Assembly (NCBI RefSeq): GCF_007992195.1
Contig: NZ_BJZU01000021.1
Location: 1 to 64,000 of the forward strand
From: Methylobacterium oxalidis
GTDB lineage: Bacteria; Pseudomonadota; Alphaproteobacteria; Rhizobiales; Beijerinckiaceae
Direction: 5' to 3'
Length of the DNA stretch: 64,000 nt
Shown one piece after another: positions 26,056-38,000 of this stretch. The position numbers and the translations under genes are program-made. Positions within the stretch are counted from its first letter, which is position 1. Every line of letters starts with the position of its first letter. The notes under the pieces were generated by a model. It had not been told where the DNA came from. It made no database searches and worked only from the letters and a program-made list of their open reading frames with translations.

Positions 26056-29000
26056 ATGGCTTTTCCGTTCAAGTCGGAAGGCTTCTGGGGGCCGCTGTTT
26101 CGCCGCCGCAACCGGCCGAAGCCGGTCGAGGACGCGGCGCGCGCCCACCGTCCCACCAAGCGCGAGCTCGTCATGCGCCTCAAGGCGAAGACGGACCGGA
26201 TGCTCTACCGCGACCGGCTGATCTTCGACCCGCTCGAGCCGCGCGTCCTCCTCAACGCGGACATCACCTACACCGTGCCGTCCGACCCGCCGACGCAGGA
26301 GCACCAGCTCCTCGTCAAGCTCGTTCAGGACAGCCAGGGCGCCAACCAGTCCGGCAATCCGGTCCAGCGGATCCAGATCCTCGACTACACGAACGGCCAG
26401 GAGGGCGCCGTCCTCCACACGTTCGGCGACGTCGCCGCCTTCAGCACCTTCACGATCCAGGGCTCGGCGGCCAACAAGGACGTCATCACCGTCGCCGTCG
26501 ACACCTTCAATATCCTGCCGGACGCGCGCCGCCCGACCCTCGCGGTCGTCGATGCCAGCGCCGCCGACGGCGACGGCATCGTCCTGCGCAACGCCAGCGG
26601 GGCGACATTCGAGCTGACGGGCTCAGACACCGGCACGATCGAGGCCAGCAAGTTCACCGGCAGCTTCTCGGGCGTCGGCAATCTCACGGGCTCGGCGGGC
26701 GCCTCCGACACCCTGAAGGTCGGCGCGGGCGGCAGCCTCAGCGGGACGTTCGCGGGCGGCAAGGCCTCCCTGCAGCTCGACCTCTCCGGCATGGTCGCGG
26801 GCGACATCGACGCCACGCTCTCGCAGACCGGCGGCGGCTACAGCCTCGACCGGACGGCGAACGCGTCAACCGCGGCCTTCGCGAGCCTCGCCTTCACGGC
26901 GCCGACCACGAATTTCGGCGTGCTCCTCGGCTCCGGCAACGACACGCTCCACCTCGCGACCCTGCCGCCCGGCACGAGCTTCGGCCTGACCGGCGGCGCC
27001 GGCAACGACGCCCTCGTCCTCGACACGGATCTGACGGTCGCGTCCGGCAACGTCGCCATCACCTTCGACGGCGGCACGGGCAACGACCGCATCGCCCTGT
27101 CGGCCGACCTGCGGGCGCAGGCCGGCGATATCGGCGTGACCTTCCACGGCGGCGCGGGCGACAACAGCCTCGTCCTCGCGCAGGGCAAGACGATCCGGGC
27201 GAGCGGCGCCGTCACCCTCTCGACGGACGCGACGGTGAGCCCGGTGCTGGTCACCAGCGGCGACGACCGCGCGGCGACGGCCGACGCGCGCATGGGCGTG
27301 ACGATCAACCAGGGTGCGGTCATCAACGGCGCCGCCGTGACGATCGCCGTGCGCAGCAGTATCACGCTCTCGGACACGGCGCCGATCAACACGCAGACGC
27401 TGTCCGTCACGGCCACGGGCGCAGCCCGCATCACCCTCGACGGCAGCGTCGTCGCGGCGGGCGACGCCGCCCTGACCACCGAGGTCGTGGACAGCGTCAT
27501 CCTGCGCTCCTCGCTCTCCTCGCAGCTCAAGAGCATCACGCCGACGCAGACCAACACCTCGGTCATCGCGGTCGGGGCGACCGGCGCCGTCAACGGCGGC
27601 ACGATCAGGCTCGCGGCGACGACCCGCGCCACCGTCGACGTCAAGGCGATCGGCCTCGTCCTGCCGGGCGCCGACAGTTTCCAGGACACCGCGAAGCGCA
27701 CCGGCGACGCGCTCAAGGGCATCGTCAGCGGCGAGACCAGTCTGTCGGACGTCTTCACCCCGGCCGAGCTCGCGGTCGAGGGCGTGATCAAGAAGGCCGA
27801 GACCGCGGTCACGAACACGACCCAGGTCACCGTCGACAAGGCCGCGCGCCTCACGCAGGCCGGCACGTCGGCGCTCCCCGGGACCGACCCGGCCCTCGCG
27901 GTCCAGCTCGCGGCCACCGACACCACCAACGTCACGACGAAGCTCGTGGCGGCCGACGGCGCCAGCATCCCGATCCTCAGCGACATCCTCAATCTCTTCG
28001 CGCTGACCGGCAACCAGACGGTCACCCGCACGACGAGCGTCGATGTCGGCGTGGCGGCCAACGGCATGCTGCCGGGCACCGCCCCGCTCGCCTCCGACCC
28101 GGCCGTGATCGCGGCCGAGGGCGGCGTCGCCCTGCAGGCGGCCAACAGCGGCGCCCTGCTCGTGAAGATCGGCGCCGCCACCGAGGCGCCCGACGACCCG
28201 GTGAACCCGACGAAGGCAATCGCGGGCGACGGCGAGGAGGACGGCTCGCTCGCCGCCCCGATCAAGGCCGGCGCCGCGCTCATCGCCGCCAACGACACCG
28301 TGCGCGTCGCCCTGCGCGGTGCGTCCGTCACCGGCGCCTCGCTTCTGGCTGTCGCCACCAACAGCACCGAGATCGAGGCCCGCGCGATCCAGGCGCGCAC
28401 GCTTCTCACCGGCTCGACCGTCGCGACGGCCGAGAAGGCCCGCCTCTCGGCCACGGCCGGCGGCATCACCGTCACCGCGATGGACGCGACGGTGGCCCGC
28501 GCCATCGCCGAGCCCACCGATATCACGACGCTCGACCAGCAGGTCGATTCCACGGTCGTGAGCCAGGGTGCGGTTGCGATCGGCCGCGGCTCGGCCATCA
28601 ACACCGTCGAGCGCGACATCACCGCGGCCCTCACGGATTCCGTCGCGACGGCCACGGCCGGCGTGACGCTGACGGCCCAGAACGCCCTCGACCTCACGAC
28701 CCACGCGCAGGCGTCGGCCGCACCGAGCAAGTTCGGCGTCGCGGGCTCGATCGCCGCCAACGTCGTGCTCGGCAGCACCACCGCCACGATCACCCGCGGC
28801 AGCGTCACCGCGTCGGGCGGCGACGTCACCGTGAGCGCGGCCGACGTCTCGAACATCGATTCGCGCGTGGAGACCACCGTCGAGGGCGGCTCCAAGGGCG
28901 GCGGCACCGCCATCGGCGGCGCAGCCTCCTTCAATGTCGTCGGCTACGGCCTCACGGGCATCGCGACCAGCGCCATCGCCGACAAGATCGTCGGCACCGC

Positions 29001-32000
29001 CCTCGACGCGGTGCTCGGCACGAGCTTCTTCACGGCGCTCGCCACGCAGGCGATCCGCGCCCGGATCGAAGGCGCGACCGTCATGGCGACGTCGGGCGCG
29101 GTCGGCGTCAACGCCGCCAGCGCCGGCACCGTCAACGCCACGGTCAGCAACACCGTGACCGTCCGCACGCCGGAGCAGAACGCCGCCGCGGCGATCAAGA
29201 ACCGCGACAAGGCCGTCGTCATCGACAAGGCGCGCCAGCTCGCGGGCAAGACCCCGCTCAAGACGGTGGCCGGCAGCGGCACCACGACGAGCGCGGGCTC
29301 GCGCAGCTTCGGCGGTTTCATCGCCACGAACCGGATGGCGCGCACGGCCAGCGCCGAGATCGTCTCCGCCGCCACCATCACGGCGGGCGGCGAGACCGGC
29401 GCGCGGGCGGCCGACACGTCCACCATCAACGCCAACGTGAAGCTCGTCGCGGCGGGCCAGGCCGCGAGCGACGGCGGCCTCAAGAAGCAGGCGCAGATCC
29501 GGTCCGACCACCAGGCGAGCAGCGCGACGCCGGTGGCGATCACGCTCGGCCAGCGCGTCGCCCTGAACTTCCCGGCCGCCATCGCGACGATCCCCGTCCT
29601 CGACAAGGTGAAGGGCGCGCTGCCGACCTCCACGGCGGCCGCCCAGGCCGGCCGGACGCCCGCCGCCAGCCCGGCGACGCGGGTGATCCAGCCCGGCGAC
29701 GTGGTGCTGATCAGCCAGGGCCACCCGGCCGGCAAGGGCGATGCCGGCGCCTATTACCGCTACGTCCCGGCCACCGCCTCCGCGGCGCTGAACCTCGCCA
29801 CCACCGATTTCACGGTCGCGGGCACCTGGAAGAAGATCGGCGAGAAGGGCGCGATCTATGCCTGGATGGGCGCCGACAGGACGGCGGCCAACTCGCTCGA
29901 CCTGCGCACGGCCGACTATGCCGACCTCGACCTCTGGCGCCGGGTCGGCGACGGCGAGGGCGCCACCAGCGGCGCCGGCGCGGCCAAGGCGGGCGGCTCC
30001 GGGGCCGTCGCCGCCGGCGGCATCGTCGTGCGCAACGAGATCCAGGGCGGCGCGAGCGCCGCCATCTCCGGCTCGACCGTCACGTCCGGCAGCGTCGCCG
30101 TCTCGGCCGAGCGCGCCGCGACGATCACAGCCAAGGCCGACGCCACCGTCGAGGCCATCGCCACCATCAAGGAGCAGACCGGCACGGCCGCCGACGGCAC
30201 CGCCGGGACCGGCACCGCGAGCACCGTTCCGGGCCAGACCTCGGCCTTCGACAAGCCGGCCGGCGGCACCGCGCAGAACTCGCGCTCGACCGCGCTGGCG
30301 ATCAACGGCGTCATCGCGACGAACACCATCCTGTCGACCGCCGAGGCGCGCATCGCGAACGCGACGGTCACGACCCGCGGCAGCGGCGGCTCGGTTGCGG
30401 TGACGGCCAAGACCGAGGGCTCGATCGAAGCCACCGTCAAGGCGCAGATTACGGCCGCCTCGCAGGGCGCCGCGGGCGAGTCCGACCCCACCGGCACCGG
30501 CACCACCGGAACGACGGGCGGCACCGGCACGACGGGCGGAACCGGGACCACTGGCGGCACCGGGACCACCGGCGGCACCGGGACCACTGGCGGCACGGGG
30601 CTCGCTACGCCGCCGAGCACCACGGCGCGGGCGGCGGGCATCCAGCTCGCCTTCAACGCGATCGGCTACGCCAGCAGCAATCTCGCCTTCGACACGCTCA
30701 ACGCGATCGTCGGGACCAATCTCGGCAACGCGGCGCCGGCCCAGGCCGTCGCCGAGATCACGAACAGCGCGGTCACGGCCTCGGGCGCGGTCTCGGTCGA
30801 GGCGGAATCCTCCGGCGCCATCGCGGCCGAGCTCGGCAACGAGGTCACAGCCTCGGCCAAGGCCGCGAGCGCCGACGCGCTCGCGGTCTCCGGCATCGTC
30901 GCGATGAACCGGGTCAGCGGCGCGGCGCGGGCCACGCTCGACGCGCAGGGCAAGACCGTCTCGGCCACCGACGTGTCGGTGAAGGCGACGGATTCCGTGT
31001 CGATCGAGGCCGAGACCACGGTCGGCGCCTCGGCCAAGTCCGTGAAGACGGGCTCCGTCACCGGCGCCGAGCGCGGCGCGGAAGCGCTCCTCGGCGAGTA
31101 CACCTACACCACCGCCTCGGGCTCGCGGGCGATCAAGTTCGGCGAGAAGATCCGCCTCAGCGACAGCTTCGCCCCGACCGGTGCCGGCAAGGGCGTGGCG
31201 GGCGCGGTCTACCAGTACATGGGCGAGAACAGCGCGACCCCGCTGAACCTCGGCGACACGACGCGCGACTTCTCGGACTTCTCGCTCTGGAAGAAGCTCG
31301 ACGCGGCGAACGTCGTGCCCGGCGGCACCACCGGCTCGAAGCCGAAGGTCGGCAAGATCGACTCGAAGGGCCTCGGCGCCCTGTTCGCGCGCAACGCCGT
31401 GGAGGGGCAGGCCGAGGCGAAGATCGTCAACACGGCGGTCGAGGCGCGCGGCGACGTCACCGTCGCGGCCGAGTCCACGGGCTCGATCAAGGCCACCGAC
31501 GCGAGCGAGGTCGAGGGCGGCACCGCGGCGGGCGGCGTGCTCGTCTCGAACAGCGTGCTCAACGGCGCGACCGCCTCCATCTCCGACAGCACCATCGACG
31601 GCGGAACGAAAGCGGGCGCGACGACGGCGTCCGGCGGCGGCGTCACGGTCAGCGCGGTCAACACCTCGGAGATCGAGGCGACGGCCGAGGGCTCGGTCGC
31701 GGGCGAGACCTCGGCGGTCGGCTTCACGCTGGCCTTCAACACGGTCGGCTTCAAGCAGGACAACCCGCTCTACATGGCCGTCGACACGATCGTCGGCGAC
31801 CCGCTCATCGCCACTGCGACGAAGTCGGAGCAGCCGGCCGGCGCGACGGCCTACATCACCCGCACCACCGTGCTCGCCGAGGGCGACGTCTCGGTCACCG
31901 CCGAGAGTCAGGCCACGATCACGGCCGAGGTCGGCAACGAGGTCGCGCAGGCCGACGCCGAGGACACGGAGCACGCGGCCGAGACCGGCGCGCGCGGCAT

Positions 32001-35000
32001 CTCGGCCGGCGCGGTGCTCGCCTCGAACAAGGTGAGTGCTAAGGCCGAGGCCTATATCGGCGCCGCGACGGAAGCCGCGGCGGCTCCCGCCCAGCCCGCC
32101 GCCAGCGTGACCTCGACGGGCGGCAGCGTCACCGTCTCCGCGACGAACCGCGCCTCGATCGAGGCCGACAGCACCCTGATCGGCTCCTCGGCCGTCTCCG
32201 GAACCGTGGCGGCGCTCGCCAAGAAGGCCGCCGAGACCGCGCTGACGATCTACGACTACACCACGAAGTCCGGCACGAAGGACCTGAAGACCGGCGACCG
32301 GGTGCGGCTCGCCGCCGACCACCCCGTGGGCACGGCGGCCAACGCCGCGATCGCCGGGCGGGTCTACATCTACATCGGCACGCCGGACAGCGTGAACCTC
32401 GCCACCACCGACTACGCCAACACGGCCCTCTGGTTCGCCGTCTCCGAGGGCGCGAGCGTGGTGACGAAGCCGGCGCCCGCCGGCACGACCACCACCACGA
32501 CGACGACCACGACGAACGCCGCCGACACGGCCGTGACGACCACCGTCACGACGCCGCAGGGCACCACCTCGGTGACGCGCCTCAAGGCGCGTTACTCCTC
32601 CCTCGATGGAGACCCGGTCCTGCGCACCGGCGAGACGGTGCTGTTCTCGAAGAACGACACCAGCACGAAGGGCGTGAAGGGCACGATCTACATCTACCGG
32701 GGCCCCGACAACACGCGGGTCGACCTCAAGACGGCCGACTACCTGAGCGACAACTGGATCCCGGCCCCGGCCCGCACGGTGCTGCCGCAGCTCGACAAGG
32801 TGGCCGATCCCGCCCCGCCCGCGACGCCGGCGACACCGCCCGCCGCGGGTGCCACCGTCCCGACCGCCCGCACGCCCGCCTCTTCCTCGAAGGCGTTCGG
32901 CGGCCTCATCGTGTTCAACGAGGTGAACGGCGGCGCCACCGCCCGCATCACCGACGCGACCGTCACGGCGCATGCCGATCTCGCGGTCCTCGCCAAGGAC
33001 GCGGCCGACATCTCGGCCACCGTGGTCAGCACCGTGACCGCCTCGGGCGGCGCCTCGTTCCAGTCGCAGACCGGCACGGCCGGGACCAGCGGCGGCACGG
33101 GCGGCGGCACGCTGATCGCGGCCAACGGCATCGCGGCGACGAACGTCGTGCGCGGCGGCGCCGTCGCGAGCGTCCTGCGCTCAGCGATCGAGGCCACCAC
33201 GGGCGACCTCTCGGTCGAGGCCGAGAACGAGGCGGGCGTCGACGCGCGCCTGCGCGCGGCCTCCACCACCTCGGGCGGCACGCAGGGCGGCGTCTCGGCC
33301 GCGGTGACGCTGGCGTTCAACTCGGTCGGCTACGAGACCCAGAACCTTCTGTTCAACACGATCGACGCGCTGATCGGCTCGCCGACCCTCTCGGGCGCCT
33401 TCGGCGGCGAGGTCGGCTCCGGCGCCCGGGCGACGATCGTTCAATCCTCGGCCAAGGCCGGCGGCGACCTCACGGTCGCGGCGACCTCGGCCGCCAAGAT
33501 CAACGCGACGATCAGCAACGCCGCCCTGTCCTCGACCGATTCCATGAAGGGCTCGGGCGGGTCCGGCTTCGGCGTGGTGCTGTCCTCGAACAAGGTCAGC
33601 GGCAGCGCGCTCGCGCGCATCGACAACACAGGCACGGCGGCCAAGACGATCCTCGCGGGCGGGGCCCTCTCGGTCACCGCCGAGGATGCGGCCGGCATCA
33701 CCTCCAACGCGCAGATCGTCACGAGCTCGACCGTCGTGAAGGCCGACGGCGGCGCGGTCACCAACCAGTCGAAGCTCAACAAGTACCTGCCCTCCGACTT
33801 CTCGACGAACCCGAACGAGACCCAGTCGGCGACGCTGCAGTCGAACCTCATCAAGAACCGCAAGGACCTTCTGCCCGCCGAGGTCACGGCGCTCGAGGAC
33901 AAGATCGCCGCTCAGGTCGAGCGGGTGAAGCAGCTCGCCCTCGAGGCGCGCTCCAAGGTGGAGCGGGCCACCGCCGCGCTGGAGCGTGCCCAGGCCGAGC
34001 TCAAGGCGAAGTCGAATGCGGCGGAGAACCTCCGCGCGGTCTACAAGGCCCTGACCGACGCGATGGAGGCGCTGGCGGATTCCGGCAACGCCACGATTCC
34101 GCTCAGCGACGCGACGAAGCTGCGGGAGCGCCTCACGAAGGCCGCCGATGACCTGAAGAAGGTGGCGGCCACCGACACGCTGAAGCCGGAGACGGACGCG
34201 CTGCGCGACGCCGCCTACCGCGTCGCCGCCGAGGCCGCCGCCCGCGGCTATCTCGACGACGCGGCTCTGCGCGCGAGCGGCGACGCCGCCAAGACGGCGG
34301 TCGGCGACACGATCGGCCGCGTCGTCGGCATCGAGAAGCTGACCCTCTCGGCCGGCGAGACGATCCTCTCGCTGAAGGAGGGCCTCGACGCCTTCCTGAA
34401 GCCGCTCGGCATCAGCACGGCCGACTTCGTCAGCCTCGATCTGACCGCCCTCGGCCAGCCGCCGAAGACCGCCAACGTCCAGACCGTCGAGTTCGGCACG
34501 CGGGTGCGGATCGCGGACGGCTACGCCAAGCCGACCTACCAGATCGTCTCCACCGAGGCGGTCACGATCAAGACCGGCGAGACGATCCAGACCGCGGACG
34601 GCGCCATCTACAAGTACGTCGCCGCCGCCACCCTGACCGACACGCAGCCGAGCACCGTCGACCTGACGACGAAGACCGGCGGCAAGGCCGACTGGGTCAA
34701 GATCGCCGGCAAGGCCGGCGACTACAAGGCCGGCGACATCTTCGTCTACATGGGCGCGTCGACGAATCCGGACGGCACGCCGGTGAAGCTCGACCTCGCC
34801 GCCACCGACTTCACCGACAAGCTGCTCTGGAAGCGGGCGCTCGACTCGAACTTCATCCCGGACGGGCTGAAGCTGCCGGGCACCACGAGCACGCCGGCCG
34901 GCACCGGCACCGGCACGGGCACCGCGCCGGCGACGCCGACCGCCGCGACGGCCGCCACCACCACGGACGCGCCGACCGGCGACCCCTCCACCGCCAACCC

Positions 35001-38000
35001 CGGCGCCGTGCAGCCGCAGAATTCCGCCGCGCTCGCGATCGGTGGCCTCGTCGTGCTCAACAGCGTGCACGGCGACGCCACGGCGCAGATCGTCTCGGCC
35101 ACCGCCACCTCGGGCACGGGCGCCATCACGGTCTCCGCCAAGGAGACCGCGACGATCACCGCCACCGCCGACAGCGCGGCGACCGTGAAGTCGGCGAGTT
35201 CCTACAAGCCGACGAACGGCCAGCCGGCACCGGCCGGCGGCACCACGCCTGCAACGGATCCGGCAGCCGGCACGCCGGCCGTCGGCACCAAGACGCAGAC
35301 GAAGAGCCTCGCCCTCGGCGGTGTCATCGCCACGAACAGCGTGCTCGGCGCGGCCGACGCCGCGATCCTCGACAGCGCGATCACGGGCGGTGGCGGCCTC
35401 TCCGTGACGGCCGACAACACCGCGACGATCCAGGCCACCAACAAGACCGCCACGTCGAGCGACCAGGGCGCGGTCTCGATCACGCTCGCCTTCAACACGA
35501 TCGGCTGGCAGGAGCAGAACGTTCTGTTCCGCGCCGCCGATACGATCACGGGCCAGCCGCTGATCGCCGAGGGCCTCGGCTACGACGCCACGCCGTCCGG
35601 CGCCACGGCCCGGGTGCTGCGCACGAGCGTCGCCACCGGCGCGGGCAGCGCGCTCGCGGTCACCGCCACCTCCAGCGCGACCATCGAGGCGAAGCTCAAC
35701 AACAAGGCCAGCGCCTCGAACGCGGTCCTGAAGGACGCGAGCGCCTACGCGGTCGGCTTCGCGCTCACCGGCAACATGGTGAACGCGCGGGCGCTGGCGA
35801 CGCTCGACAATTCCGGCACCTCGAAGACCGTCGACGCCGGCGGCGCGATGACGATCGCGGCCACGGGCGCGGGGAGAATCGACTCGCAGAACAGCCTCGC
35901 CTCGCTCGCCAGCCTGACGAAGGCGAGCGTGCTGGAGGACTTCGCGAACAAGATCCTCGACGACTACACCTACACCACCAAGTCCGGCACCAAGACGGTC
36001 AAGTTCGGCGACATCGTCTTCGCGAAGGTGAGTGGTCAGGAGAAGCGCTACGTCTATTTCGGCGCCACGAAGAGCGTCGACCTCGGTACGGAGACCTTCG
36101 AGGCGAATTCTTGGCGTGAGAACAACCTCAAGGAGTTCGTGAAATTCCTGCCGCCGGGCGTGCTCAACCTCGGCGAGAGCAAGGACACGGCCGGCTCCTC
36201 CACGGCCCCGGCCCAGGGCTCGACCTCGGCCGGCAGCACCGCGGCCTCGAAGCCCTACGCGGTGGCGGCGAGCGGCATCCTCGTCACGAACGACGTGCGC
36301 AGCACCGCCGCGGCGAGCCTCGTCGGCGCCGCCGTGGTCCAGGCGGGCGACGTCGCGGTCAAGGCCGCGCAGACCGGCACGATCACCGCGAGCATCACGA
36401 GCAAGGTCGAGTCGAAGCTGAAGCCCGGCACCAAGCCCGGCACGAAGGAGTCGGTCGCGATCGGCGCCGTGATCGCGGCGAACGTCGTCACCGGATCGAG
36501 CACGGCGACCATCACCGGTTCGAAGCTCGGCGACGCCGCCGCGTCGAAGACGGTCGGCAACGTCACGGTCGAGGCGCTCAACACCGGCACCATCCGCTCC
36601 ACCGTCGACAGCACCGTGGAGTCGAGCGGCACCGCGGTCGGCGTCACCGCGGCCTTCAACAAGATCGGCACGTCGAGCCAGAACGTGCTGTTCGACCTCT
36701 CGGACGCCATCCTCGGCACCGACTTCGGCACGGTGATCCAGGGCGCCAGCACCTTCGCGGCGACGGCCTCGATCTCCGGCCAGCCGATCAACGCCACCGG
36801 CACGGTGACGGTCACGGCGCAGTCGAAGGCGACGATCGACGCCAGGATCGAGAACGCCGTCACGACGGTCGGCGCACAGGTGACGAGCGTCGGCGCGGTG
36901 GTCGCGCTGAACTTCGCTCGCCTCTCGACCTCCGCCACCATCTCCGACGTGACGAGCCTGCGCGCCGCGGGCGGCGTCGCGGTCTCCGCCACGAGCGCGT
37001 CAGCGATCGACGCGGTCGTCACGGCTCCGGTGACGGCGGTGGCCTACCGGATGTCGCAGACCGACCCGGCTTCGGGCGGGACCACCGGGGGCACGACCGG
37101 CGGCACCTCGGGCGGCACCGGCACCCAGTCCGGCTCGACGGTCGCGGTGGCGCTCAGCATCGCCCGCAACACGATCGTCGACGAGGCCCTCAAAGCCGGC
37201 ATCGACCAGGTCGCGGACCTGACCTCGACGGCGGGCAACGTCAGCGTCGCGGCCAGGAGCGACGCCACCATCAACGCCAAGGCCACCGCCACCGCGATCG
37301 CGGTGCTGCTCAGCACGGACGACGGCAAGAACCTCGGCTTCGCCGGCGGCGGCGCGCTCGGCTTCAACACGATCCTCGGCGGTGTCGACGCGCATATCGC
37401 GGACAGCAAGGTCACCGCCTCGGGCACCCTGGCTCCGAGCCAGGACGGGACGGGCGGCAGCGGCGGCATCACCGTCTCGGCGGCGAACGCCTCGGACATC
37501 ACGGCCGAGACGGCGGCCGCCGCCGCCGCGGTCGTCGTCGGCAAGGGCACCTCGCAGGCGATCGCCATCGGCGTGACCCTCGCCTTCAACATGATCGGCT
37601 TCTACGGCAGCGGCCTGCCGACCGGCGCCAACTTCAAGGACGGCACCGGCCGTTCCCTCGACGTGCGCGCCGGCGTGACGAAGTCCCGCCTGAGCGCCGG
37701 CCGCAAGGTCTCGGTCGAGGCGGATTCGGCCGAGTCCATCACGGCGAAGACGACGGCTGCGGCCGTGGCGGTCGGCGTCTCGACGGGCGGCGGCAGCGGC
37801 GGCGGGGGCGGCAGCTCGTCGAGCCTCGCCCTCGCGGGCGGCGGCCTCTACGTCGGCAACAAGATCGTCACGGCGACCACGGCGATCATCGACGGCACCG
37901 GCAGCACCGACGACGCGGTGAGCTCGGGCTCGGACGGCGTCACCGTCTCGGCCCGCGACCGGGCGATCATCCGGGCGACCTCGGTGGCGCTGGCCGTCTC

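Larger units (their letters stand above)
28320..37020 (+). repeat. First super-repeat region of the giant protein
   Basis: Repeating adhesin-like units of alternating short strands (for example VTVSAxxxxxIxA) in which a motif of the form AFNxIGxxxQNxLF recurs near 28923, 30649, 31726, 33307, 35482 and 36649. Spacing varies from about 1.1 to 2.2 kb because modules are inserted. Predicted parallel beta-helix or similar fold. Confidence 0.7.

Noticed and set aside
25422..32042. A 2,206-codon plus-strand frame spanning sapC and the start of the giant gene
   Set aside because: It is out of frame with both sapC and the giant protein and is dominated by Arg/Gly/His; a shadow of the real genes.
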